Of a stretch of DNA of 18,897 nt, positions 1 to 6,788 are shown one piece after another. Position 1 is the stretch's first letter. Every line of letters starts with the position of its first letter. The notes beneath the pieces were generated by a model. The model searched no databases. It was not told the origin of the DNA and worked only from the letters and a program-made list of their open reading frames with translations. Both the position numbers and the translations under genes were made by a program. This stretch comes from an uncultured Clostridia bacterium (GTDB taxonomy: Bacteria > Bacillota > Clostridia > Christensenellales > Borkfalkiaceae), in NCBI GenBank assembly GCA_934254755.1, contig CAKQMM010000004.1:1-18897 (forward strand), written 5' to 3'.

Positions 1-508
1 GCCCGATTTTGATTTCATCGAGGCGCTCCCCGGCAAAAAAATCCTGCTCAAGGGTAATCACGACTACTGGTGGCAGTCCATAACGCGCCTGCGCGAAAGG
101 CTCCCCCAAGGGGTTATAGCCCTTCAGAACGACGCGGTTAAAATAGGCAATTACGTAATTTTAGGCTCGCGCGGGTGGGCGGTCGAAGGCGCGCCCGACT
201 ATAAAGAGTCGGACGAAAAGATTTTCAAGCGTGAAGTGGAGCGGTTTAAACTCGCCCTTTTCGCCGCCGAAAAACTCCGCGAACAGGGCGATAAGCTAAT
301 CGCAATGATTCATTACCCGCCCTTTAACGTCAAGCGCGAAAGTTCGGCGTTTACGGATCTTTTCGAGCAACATAAAGTCGATAAAGTTATTTACGGACAT
401 TTGCACGGCAAAGAAGTTAAATCTTACCCCGTGACCGTTAAAAACGGAGTGGAATATATACTTACTTCCTGCGACTTAGTCAATAATACGTTAGTGGAGA
501 TATACTAA
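1..508 (+). CDS. Metallophosphoesterase, C-terminal part (start lies outside the window)
   Basis: The reading frame is open from base 2 to the TAA at 506-508, so about 168 residues are visible and the N-terminus is missing. Two metal-site signatures of calcineurin-like phosphoesterases can be read: GNHD at visible residues 18-21 (nt 53-64), with a WW pair just after it, and GHLHG near nt 395. An HYPP motif near nt 310 supplies another expected histidine. The family hydrolyses phosphomono- or phosphodiesters with a two-metal centre; the substrate here cannot be told. It resembles the small cytoplasmic predicted phosphohydrolases of Clostridia (COG1768-like, from memory). The stop codon overlaps the next start as TAATG, so the two genes are probably translationally coupled. 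A Met at nt 236 is internal, because conserved motifs lie upstream of it. Confidence 0.9.
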   Translation, partial: PDFDFIEALPGKKILLKGNHDYWWQSITRLRERLPQGVIALQNDAVKIGNYVILGSRGWAVEGAPDYKESDEKIFKREVERFKLALFAAEKLREQGDKLIAMIHYPPFNVKRESSAFTDLFEQHKVDKVIYGHLHGKEVKSYPVTVKNGVEYILTSCDLVNNTLVEIY

Positions 509-1647
509 TGGAAGAAAATACTAAAACCGTTGAAACCGCCGGGTTTAAGCCCTGGCTAAAAAAGACCTGCAACAAGTTTTTCATAACCGCTTTTTCAGGT
601 ATGGCGCAAGGTCTTTTCTGCACCCTTATCGCGGGGACGATACTCGCGCAAATCGCGGGGTGGATAGGCGACAACTACTTCGGCAAGGCCCTCATGGCGA
701 TAGCGAACGCCGCCAAGTCGCTTATGGGCGCGGGGATAGGCGTGGGGATAGCGCACAGCCTTAAAAAAGGCAAACTTATAGTCTTTTCGTCGGCGGTGGC
801 GGGGTTTATAGGTGCGTTTGCCGATAAACTTACCTACGGCGCGGCGGGCTTTACCGCTTTAACCTTAGGCGCGCCCGGCAACCCGATAGGGGCGTACGTC
901 GTCACCATGCTCGTTGCGGAAGTAACCGAACTGTATGAGAACAAGACTAAGCTCGACATAATTTTAATACCCATGGGCGCGCTTTTACTGTCGTTTATAG
1001 GCGTGTACGCCGCGTTCCCGTTCATATTCGTAATAAACAAACTCGGTCTTTTAATCGCGCTTGCGACGAACGCCACCCCGTTTATAATGGGCATAGTTAT
1101 ATCCGTTATAATGGGTATACTTTTAACGATGCCCACCTCTTCCGCGGCGATATGGATATCGGTTGCAAGCCCCGTTTTGACGAGCGAGCCCGTAGGCTCT
1201 GCCGCGTATAACGCAATGCTTTTAGCGGGCGGGGCGGCCGTTACCGGTTGCGCCTGCCACATGGTCGGCTTTGCGGTCACAAGCTTCCGCGAAAACGGCG
1301 TCGGCGGGCTTATTTCGCAAGGGATAGGGACGAGCATGCTGCAAATTCCGAACATTATGAAAAAGCCCGTAATTATGGTGCCCGAAATTATATCGAGCGC
1401 GATTTTGGGACCTTTAGCTACCTGCGCGTTTAAAATTTACTGCAACGCGTCGGGCGGCGGAATGGGCACGAGCGGTTTGGTGGGCGTGTTCGGCATAATC
1501 GAGGCGTCAAGCGGCAAACCGTGGTGGCTTGTAACACTTGCAATCGCGCTTTTAATGTTTATTTTACCCGCGGCGATATCGCTTGGCGTGTCCGAATTCA
1601 TGCGCAAAAAAGGCGTGATAAAATTCGGGGATATGAAACTCGACTAA
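508..1647 (+). CDS. PTS EIIC_2 / PfoR-like membrane protein
   Basis: This is a 379-residue polytopic membrane protein with about eight to ten hydrophobic segments and many small-residue stretches (GAGIGVGIAHS near residues 70-80, GSAAYNAMLLAGGAAVTGCACHM near 230-250). The pattern fits the PTS_EIIC_2 family, which includes PfoR of Clostridium perfringens. No EIIA or EIIB partner is adjacent, which is usual for this family, and the transported substrate is unknown. The start overlaps the upstream phosphoesterase stop by one base (TAATG), and a terminator follows at 1721-1756, so the pair looks like the end of a transcription unit. The residues after the start (EENTKTVETAGFKPWLKKT) are hydrophilic, as expected for a cytoplasmic N-terminus. 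I am fairly sure of the family and unsure whether it transports sugars at all. Confidence 0.8.
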   Translation: MEENTKTVETAGFKPWLKKTCNKFFITAFSGMAQGLFCTLIAGTILAQIAGWIGDNYFGKALMAIANAAKSLMGAGIGVGIAHSLKKGKLIVFSSAVAGFIGAFADKLTYGAAGFTALTLGAPGNPIGAYVVTMLVAEVTELYENKTKLDIILIPMGALLLSFIGVYAAFPFIFVINKLGLLIALATNATPFIMGIVISVIMGILLTMPTSSAAIWISVASPVLTSEPVGSAAYNAMLLAGGAAVTGCACHMVGFAVTSFRENGVGGLISQGIGTSMLQIPNIMKKPVIMVPEIISSAILGPLATCAFKIYCNASGGGMGTSGLVGVFGIIEASSGKPWWLVTLAIALLMFILPAAISLGVSEFMRKKGVIKFGDMKLD

Positions 1648-1720
1648 AATTTTTCTACGCCGATATAAAAGCGTCTTCGGCGCAACCGTAAAAACGGCGG
1701 CAAAAAGTAATAAATTCATA

Positions 1721-1756
1721 AAATCTCTCATAGGTTATCGTGAGAGATTTTTTGTT
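1721..1756 (+). terminator. Rho-independent terminator after the EIIC_2 gene
   Basis: AAATCTCTCA (1721-1730) pairs perfectly with TGAGAGATTT (1741-1750) across a 10-nt loop, and TTTGTTG follows. It separates the upstream pair from the sporulation cluster. Confidence 0.88.
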
Positions 1757-1767
1757 GTAAAATTTTA

Positions 1768-1793
1768 TCGCTTATATTCAAGCGAAATTTTTT
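1768..1793 (+). other. Hairpin with T-tract just upstream of yabP
   Basis: TCGCTT (1768-1773) pairs with AAGCGA (1780-1785), followed by AATTTTTT. It may be a second weak terminator or part of the yabP promoter region. I could not read a convincing SigE or SigG promoter here. The ribosome site GGGAG for yabP follows at 1797-1801. Confidence 0.35.
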
Positions 1794-1806
1794 AACGGGA
1801 GCAATA

Positions 1807-2073
1807 ATGGAAACAAGCGGAGATAAAATAATTCACACCGTCGTAATCGACGACAAAAAAGCGATAGCCGTGACCGCCGTCAAGGAAGTTACGGCGTTTA
1901 CCGAAAAAGAAATTCGCCTTAAACTTATAAGCGGAAACGTTTTAACCGTTACGGGGCAAAACCTTAAAATAACGGGGTTTACGGAAACTTGCGGCAAATT
2001 CACTGCAATAGGAAATATCGACGGCGTAAAATATCGCGGCGGCGAAAACGTAATCAAAAGGATGTTTAAATGA
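1807..2073 (+). CDS. yabP: Sporulation protein YabP
   Basis: The 88-residue product has the all-beta YabP/YqfC look: an acidic start, then repeated short strands with KEVTAFTEKEIRLKLISG and NVLTVTGQNLKI, ending in GGENVIKRMFK. In Bacillus, YabP is made in the mother cell during sporulation and sits next to yabQ and divIC, the same order as here. The start is an ATG preceded by GGGAG with 5-nt spacing. Its stop overlaps the yabQ start by four bases (ATGA). The usual upstream neighbour, an S4-domain RNA-binding gene, is absent; a terminator and about 50 nt of leader lie there instead. The combination of size, sequence feel and neighbours makes the call good. Confidence 0.85.
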   Translation: METSGDKIIHTVVIDDKKAIAVTAVKEVTAFTEKEIRLKLISGNVLTVTGQNLKITGFTETCGKFTAIGNIDGVKYRGGENVIKRMFK

Positions 2074-2651
2074 CCTTTATATCGAGCGACCAACCGCGCG
2101 AACTTCTGGTTTGCTTTTTCGCGGGGTGTTTATCGGGTTTTATTTACACGCCGCTCAATTTAATTAAAAACGCCGTAAAACCGCGCTTTGTTAAAATTGC
2201 GCTCGATATAGCCGCGCTTTCGGCGGCGGGGGCGGTTTTATGCGCAACGTCGGTAATCTTTAAGCTTGGCGATTTTCGGGCGTTTATGGGCGTTTTTTGC
2301 GTTTTGGGCTTACTATGCTACGCAAAAAGTTTGCATAAAGCGGTTGCGTTTGCGTACAGGTTGTTGTATAATAAACTTGTAGAGTTGTTTTTAAAAATAA
2401 AAAAGGCGGCAATTTCGCTTTTTATAAAGGTCAAAAAATATGTCGGAAGAAAAAAGGCAAAGAGTATTCGCGGCGACGCTGAGCGGCGTAATAATGCTGA
2501 TAGCGATATTCGCGGCGATAATAGTTTATCAGATGTACGGTATATTCGCGCGGAAGGCAAGGATAGAAAAGCTCGAAGCAGAGATAGCCGCGCTCGAAAA
2601 AGAAATAGAAAATATCGACTCGCAGACGGAAGCCTACAAACTTCTGATTGA
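2070..2651 (+). CDS. yabQ: Spore cortex biosynthesis protein YabQ, with C-terminal tail overlapping divIC
   Basis: The N-terminal half has about three to four hydrophobic helices (residues 10-32, 40-64, 70-90) followed by the basic amphipathic stretch LFLKIKKAAISLFIKVKKY, as in YabQ. YabQ is a mother-cell membrane protein needed for spore cortex formation in Bacillus. The start overlaps yabP by four bases. Unusually, the frame does not stop at the divIC start (2440) but runs another 212 nt in a different frame, adding about 69 hydrophilic Arg/Asp/Ser-rich residues that are the out-of-frame reading of divIC. The final length (193) is close to Bacillus YabQ (about 210), yet this tail does not look conserved. 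A stop codon may have been lost, or the tail may be real. Confidence 0.75.
   Translation: MTFISSDQPRELLVCFFAGCLSGFIYTPLNLIKNAVKPRFVKIALDIAALSAAGAVLCATSVIFKLGDFRAFMGVFCVLGLLCYAKSLHKAVAFAYRLLYNKLVELFLKIKKAAISLFIKVKKYVGRKKAKSIRGDAERRNNADSDIRGDNSLSDVRYIRAEGKDRKARSRDSRARKRNRKYRLADGSLQTSD
2344..2372 (+). promoter_or_regulatory. Possible internal SigA-type promoter inside yabQ, serving divIC
   Basis: A perfect TATAAT (2367-2372) lies 17 nt after TTGCGT (2344-2349), which matches the -35 consensus in only three of six bases. The stretch TTGTTGTATAATAAACTT (2361-2378) is identical to the -10 region of the gyrB promoter at 4744-4761. A vegetative promoter here would let divIC and the downstream genes be expressed outside sporulation. 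It lies within coding sequence, so chance is possible. Confidence 0.4.
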
Positions 2652-2697
2652 AAAGGAAAAGGCGCAGCTCGAAAGGAACTCTAAAGACGATGAGTAA
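2440..2697 (+). CDS. divIC: Septum formation initiator, DivIC/FtsB family
   Basis: The 85-residue protein has the family layout: a short charged cytoplasmic tail (MSEEKRQR), one membrane helix at about residues 10-31, and a Lys/Glu-rich coiled coil from about 38 to 80 (IEKLEAEIAALEKEIENI). DivIC/FtsB proteins join FtsL and DivIB/FtsQ in the divisome and activate septal wall synthesis. The position directly after yabQ matches the Bacillus order. The ribosome site is weak (AAAGGT at 2426-2431), and the start lies inside the yabQ frame, so translation is probably coupled to yabQ or driven from an internal promoter. The stop overlaps the next gene's start by eight bases. Confidence 0.88.
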   Translation: MSEEKRQRVFAATLSGVIMLIAIFAAIIVYQMYGIFARKARIEKLEAEIAALEKEIENIDSQTEAYKLLIEKEKAQLERNSKDDE

Positions 2698-3589
2698 ATC
2701 TGAACTTTTGCCAGTCGCCGTTATAGATATCGGCAGCAATTCCGTCAGGCTGATGACGGTTATAGGCGGCAAAAAAATAAAAAAACTATCCACCACCCGT
2801 TTGGGCGAAGGGCTTTATAAAAGCGGAGTTATCCGCGAAGACGCTTTGATTCGCACGGCAAACGCGGTGGTCGATTTTTATAACGAAGCAAAAAGTTTAA
2901 ATATTAAAAATATTTACGCTTTCGCGACCGCCGCCGTCAGAAACGCAAAAAACGGGCGCGATTTTGTAAAAGCGGTTAAAGAAAAAATTCCGCTCGACGT
3001 TGACGTTATAAGCGGCGAGGCGGAAGCAAACCTTGCTTTTTTGGGCGCGCTTTACGGAAAGAGGGGCGGGGTTATAGACGTCGGCGGCGCGAGCAGCGAA
3101 GCGGTTTATACCTTTGACGGGGCCAAGCCGTGCTACGAAAAAAGCATGCCTGTCGGCGCGGTTAAACTACGCGACGGGTTTACGGGTAAGTACGCCGCCG
3201 CGGACAAGTTTTTAAAAGAACAGGTTAAAATTTACGGCGACGTTGAAAGTTTAAACGGCGAATTTTACGCGGTCGGCGGCACGGCGACTTCGCTTGCGGC
3301 AATCGACTTGAAACTTAAAGTTTACGACCCTTTAAAAACCGACGGACACGTGTTAAAAACCGAGAGGTTGAAAGAAATTTTCGACGAGCTTAAATGTATG
3401 ACGGCGGAAGAAATTACGAAAACTTACGCGGTTGACTTAAAGCGCGCCGAAATAATAAGCTACGGAACGCTTATAATTCTGAACGTTTTAAACTACTTTA
3501 ATCTTTCGCAAATTACCGTTTCTGAGAGCGATAACTTAGAGGGATATCTGATTTTTAAGGACGGCGGATATGAAAAAATTTTACGTTAA
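2690..3589 (+). CDS. Ppx/GppA-family phosphatase (single catalytic module)
   Basis: The product (299 residues from this start) shows the actin-like ATPase fold signatures of exopolyphosphatase/pppGpp phosphatases: AVIDIGSNSVRL at residues 10-21, ATAAVRNAKNG at 79-89, SGEAEA at 108-113 carrying the expected catalytic Glu, GGVIDVGGASSE at 126-137, and VGGTATSLAA near 205. Members remove terminal phosphate from polyphosphate or pppGpp. There is no C-terminal HD domain, as in short Firmicutes and Mycobacterium Ppx1-like forms. I chose ATG 2690 because GAAAGGA lies 12 nt upstream and the conserved IDIGSNS follows at once; an earlier ATG at 2648 would add a basic stretch with no ribosome site. Overlaps with both neighbours suggest one operon. 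Polyphosphate and pppGpp cannot be told apart from sequence. Confidence 0.85.
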   Translation: MSKSELLPVAVIDIGSNSVRLMTVIGGKKIKKLSTTRLGEGLYKSGVIREDALIRTANAVVDFYNEAKSLNIKNIYAFATAAVRNAKNGRDFVKAVKEKIPLDVDVISGEAEANLAFLGALYGKRGGVIDVGGASSEAVYTFDGAKPCYEKSMPVGAVKLRDGFTGKYAAADKFLKEQVKIYGDVESLNGEFYAVGGTATSLAAIDLKLKVYDPLKTDGHVLKTERLKEIFDELKCMTAEEITKTYAVDLKRAEIISYGTLIILNVLNYFNLSQITVSESDNLEGYLIFKDGGYEKILR

Positions 3590-4634
3590 AATTATAAACG
3601 CGGTTATAATACTTGCTTTAATCGCTTTATACGCGGTGCTTTTCGTACAAGCCCTTATCATACACAAAAACGACAGGGTTCTTATAATTCTCGCGTCGCT
3701 TGCGGGAATAGCGGCAAGCGGAATACTTGCGGTTGCTCTTCACGAAGCGGGGCACGTTTTATTCGGTAAAATTTGCGGGTTTAAATTCGTAAAAACCAAG
3801 ATTTTTTGCTTTGAAATACGTAGAATCGGCGATAAACTGAAAATAGGTTTCGTTAAAATCGGTGAGGACCCCGGCGACACCGAAATGGCGCCCGTTACGA
3901 CCAGAAATTTAAGAATAAAAGCTATACTTTACTCCCTCGGCGGAATACTTATGAACGCCGCGCAGATGATAGCGCAAATTTGCGTTTTGGTTACGGTGAA
4001 AGAAAACCCTTTCGTGTACGCGTTTATCGGCACGCCTTATTTAGTACCCGCCTATCTTATGATAGTGAACCTTTTGCCCGTCTTTAAGGGCTCTGACGGC
4101 GACGTCGCTTTCACCCTTATATCGGGCGGGGCGGCGGGGCTTTGCGCGCTCAACTATTATAGCGCGCTTGCGATGCTTTATAGCGGCGTTACGCCCGCAA
4201 ACCTTCCGTCCGCGCTCTTATACGAAGCGGGCGCGGAAGATTACTTTTCGGTCTACGTAAGCTACCTTAAATATTTAAACAAACTTTTGACCGACGAAAA
4301 CGCCGCGTTCAAAGAATTAGATTCGATTATTTTAGCCGACGATTTGCCCGAAGAGCTATATTCGCAAGTTTTGTGCGAAAAACTTTTTAAGGCTGTTATA
4401 GTTAAAGACGATAAGTTTATAAGAAACAACCGCGAAGAAGCGATTGACAGGCTCGCCCTTAACGATACCCCGACTTCTTTCCGTATTCAGGCGGCTTTAT
4501 CCGTTTACGACGGCGACTTTAATAGGGCAAAGCTTCTTATATCGAGCGGTTTAAACGCCGTAAACGACTATCCCGTTAAAGGAATAGCGGAGTTTGAAAG
4601 GCAGATTTTAACTTACCTTCAAAAAGGAATTTAA
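3570..4634 (+). CDS. M50-family membrane metalloprotease (site-2 protease like)
   Basis: The 354-residue protein has membrane helices at about 7-30 and 36-57, then the zinc motif HEAGH at residues 58-62. Further helices surround MNA at 128-130 and an NLLPVFKGSDGD stretch at 167-178, in which Asp176 would be the third zinc ligand. This is the arrangement of site-2 proteases, which cut transmembrane helices. The C-terminal 150 residues are soluble and helical, possibly TPR-like. In the sporulation context it recalls SpoIVFB, but the architecture and the absence of a spoIVFA partner argue against naming it so. The start overlaps the ppx-like gene by 20 nt and has an AAGGACGG ribosome site, so it is co-translated with the cluster. 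A strong terminator follows. Confidence 0.82.
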   Translation: MKKFYVKIINAVIILALIALYAVLFVQALIIHKNDRVLIILASLAGIAASGILAVALHEAGHVLFGKICGFKFVKTKIFCFEIRRIGDKLKIGFVKIGEDPGDTEMAPVTTRNLRIKAILYSLGGILMNAAQMIAQICVLVTVKENPFVYAFIGTPYLVPAYLMIVNLLPVFKGSDGDVAFTLISGGAAGLCALNYYSALAMLYSGVTPANLPSALLYEAGAEDYFSVYVSYLKYLNKLLTDENAAFKELDSIILADDLPEELYSQVLCEKLFKAVIVKDDKFIRNNREEAIDRLALNDTPTSFRIQAALSVYDGDFNRAKLLISSGLNAVNDYPVKGIAEFERQILTYLQKGI

Positions 4635-4650
4635 TAAAAAAACCGTATTG

Positions 4651-4676
4651 CGCCCCGATATTTTCGGGGCGTTTTT
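4651..4676 (+). terminator. Rho-independent terminator after the M50 protease gene
   Basis: CGCCCCGA (4651-4658) pairs perfectly with TCGGGGCG (4664-4671) across a 5-nt loop, then five T follow. It closes the yabP-to-protease unit. Confidence 0.93.
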
Positions 4677-4726
4677 CGCGCGGAATTTTTACGAAACGAA
4701 AAAACGGTGAATTTTTAAAAATTCGG

Positions 4727-4755
4727 TTTACAAAGCGGGGCTGTTGTTGTATAAT
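4727..4755 (+). promoter_or_regulatory. SigA-type promoter for gyrB-gyrA
   Basis: TTTACA (4727-4732) and TATAAT (4750-4755) are spaced by exactly 17 nt, with an AT-rich stretch upstream. Transcription would begin near 4762, giving a leader of about 100 nt. Confidence 0.85.
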
Positions 4756-4786
4756 AAACTTAATTATTTATTTATGTTTATATACG

Positions 4787-4841
4787 CGCCTTGCGCGCGC
4801 GTCCGCGTGCGATAAAAATCGACGGCGGACAGGCAAGGGCG
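4787..4841 (+). promoter_or_regulatory. Structured 5' leader of gyrB (extended hairpin, unknown class)
   Basis: Three nested stems can be paired: CGCCTTGC (4787-4794) with GCAAGG-G-CG (4833-4841, one bulged G); GTCCGC (4801-4806) with GCGGAC (4825-4830); and CGAT (4810-4813) with ATCG (4818-4821) around an AAAA loop. The structure ends about 12 nt before the AAAGGAG ribosome site. There is no T-tract after it, so it is not a terminator. I do not recognise a known riboswitch or protein-binding leader. Confidence 0.55.
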
Positions 4842-4865
4842 GCAAAATAAATTAAAGGAGCAGTT

Positions 4866-6776
4866 ATGGACACTGAAAACAAAGTTGTAAGCGAATACGG
4901 CGCCGACCAGATCAGGGAATGTAAAGGGTTAGAGCATATCCGTTTGCGTCCCGGCATGTACATTCGCAACACCGACGAATACGGTCTTCACCACTTAGTT
5001 AAAGAAACCGTTGACAACTCTATCGACGAAGCGCTTGCGGGATATTGCGACACCATAACCGTCAGAATTTTAAAAGACGGGTCTTGTTCGATACGCGATA
5101 ACGGCCGCGGAATTCCGACCGGCATGCGCGAAGAGGGCATTTCTACCGTCGAACTCGTTATGACTCACCCCAACGCCGGCGGCAAGTTCGGCGACGGCGG
5201 CTACGAAATTTCTTCCGGTCTTCACGGCGTAGGTTTAAAGGCGGTAAACGCGCTTTCCGAATTTGCAAGCGTAGACGTTTACCAGCACGGCAAACACTTC
5301 CGTCAGGAATATAAAATCGGCGTTCCTCAAACCCCGCTTTTGACCCTCGAAGACACGACAGAAACGGGCACTTGCGTAACTTTCAAACCCGACCCGACCA
5401 TTTTTTCGACGGTCGATTTCAGTTACGATAAAATACGCGGCATGTTGCGCGACTTTGCTTTCTTAAACCCCGGCGTTAAACTCGTTATAACCGACGAGCG
5501 CGAGGGTAAGGAAAGAACCGACACTTTGTACAGCGAAGGCGGCATTAAGGAGTACGTAAGCGTTTTAAACAAGGGTAAAGAAGTTTTATCTTCAGAGCCG
5601 CTTTATTTTAAAAAGACATACGGCAAAGAAACGATTGAAATCGCTTTTCAATACAACACCGACTATAGCGAGCAGATTTTGGCGTTTGCAAACAACGTAA
5701 ACAACGTCGAGGGCGGCACTCACTTAGACGGGTTTAAAGCCGCTCTTACAAAGTGCATTAACGACGCGGGCAAAAAACTAAACATGATTAAGACCGACGA
5801 CGACAAGTTGAGCGGTGAGGACGTGCGCGAAGGCATTTCCGCCGTAATATCGGTTAAACTTACCAACCCGCAGTTCGAGGGGCAGACCAAGACCAAACTC
5901 GGCAACGCCGATATGCGCAGCCTCGTATCGAAAGCGATGCAGGAAGAGTTCGGCTCCTTCCTTGAAGAAAACCCGTCGGTCACCAAAGAAATTATATTTA
6001 AGTGCTTAACCGCCAAAAAGGCGCGCGAAGCGGCGCGCAAGGCGCGTGAGGCGACCCGTAAAACGGTGTTCGAGTCAACGGCTCTCCCCGGCAAACTTGC
6101 CGACTGCTCGAGTAAAGACCCCGAACTTTGCGAAATTTACCTCGTCGAGGGCGATTCTGCAGGCGGCACCGCAAAGCAAGGGCGCGACAGGCGTTTCCAG
6201 GCGATACTTCCCCTTCGAGGCAAGATATTGAACGTTGAAAAGACGCGCGTCAACCGCGTGCTCGAAAACGAAGAAATAAAAGCGATGATAACGGCTTTCG
6301 GCGGCGGCATGCTCGACGACTTCGACGTGACGAAGCTCCGCTACGACCGCGTTATTTGTATGACCGACGCGGACGTTGACGGTTCGCATATCCGCATACT
6401 TTTATTGACGTTCTTCTATCGCTATATGCGCCCGCTTATCGAAGAGGGGCACGTATACGTCGCTCAGCCCCCGCTTTACAAGATAACCAAGGGCAAGCAG
6501 GAATATTATTTCTACACCGAAGAAGATAAAGAAGCCTTCTGCGCGGAAAACGAAAAGTGCGATATCCAGCGTTATAAAGGTTTGGGCGAAATGGACAAGG
6601 TTCAGCTTTGGGAAACGACCATGAACCCAGAAACCCGAACTTTAAGAAGAGTTACGATACAAGACGCCGTCGAAGCGGACGCGCATTTCAGCATGCTTAT
6701 GGGCGACCAGCCGGAACTTAGGCGTAAATTTATCGAAGAAAACGCTAAATACGCAAACCTTGATCTTGACACCTGA
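4866..6776 (+). CDS. gyrB: DNA gyrase subunit B
   Basis: The 636-residue protein is a short (Firmicutes-type) GyrB. The GHKL ATPase domain shows Glu47 and Asn51 in KETVDNSIDEALAG, Asp78 in RDNGRGIP, and GGKFGDGG then GLHGVG near residues 105-123. The TOPRIM domain has YLVEGDSAGG and MTDADVDGSHI with its acidic metal ligands, and the C-terminus carries QRYKGLGEMDKVQLWETTMNPE, typical of GyrB. Together with GyrA it forms the A2B2 enzyme that introduces negative supercoils using ATP. The start is ATG with AAAGGAG (4854-4860) at ideal spacing. gyrA follows after 12 nt. The operon is not next to recF or dnaA, so it is not in the common oriC setting. ParE is the alternative, but the GyrA box in the partner favours gyrase. 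Confidence 0.93.
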   Translation: MDTENKVVSEYGADQIRECKGLEHIRLRPGMYIRNTDEYGLHHLVKETVDNSIDEALAGYCDTITVRILKDGSCSIRDNGRGIPTGMREEGISTVELVMTHPNAGGKFGDGGYEISSGLHGVGLKAVNALSEFASVDVYQHGKHFRQEYKIGVPQTPLLTLEDTTETGTCVTFKPDPTIFSTVDFSYDKIRGMLRDFAFLNPGVKLVITDEREGKERTDTLYSEGGIKEYVSVLNKGKEVLSSEPLYFKKTYGKETIEIAFQYNTDYSEQILAFANNVNNVEGGTHLDGFKAALTKCINDAGKKLNMIKTDDDKLSGEDVREGISAVISVKLTNPQFEGQTKTKLGNADMRSLVSKAMQEEFGSFLEENPSVTKEIIFKCLTAKKAREAARKAREATRKTVFESTALPGKLADCSSKDPELCEIYLVEGDSAGGTAKQGRDRRFQAILPLRGKILNVEKTRVNRVLENEEIKAMITAFGGGMLDDFDVTKLRYDRVICMTDADVDGSHIRILLLTFFYRYMRPLIEEGHVYVAQPPLYKITKGKQEYYFYTEEDKEAFCAENEKCDIQRYKGLGEMDKVQLWETTMNPETRTLRRVTIQDAVEADAHFSMLMGDQPELRRKFIEENAKYANLDLDT

Positions 6777-6788
6777 TAGGGGGATAAA

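Noticed and set aside
834..1355. 173-residue minus-strand frame opposite the EIIC_2 gene
   Set aside because: Mirror frame of a membrane protein gene, no upstream signals; the sense frame has coherent helices and coupling to its neighbour.
2648..2690. Earlier ATG for the Ppx/GppA-like gene
   Set aside because: It adds 14 mostly basic and Ser residues inside divIC and lacks a ribosome site; ATG 2690 has GAAAGGA and leads directly into the conserved motif.
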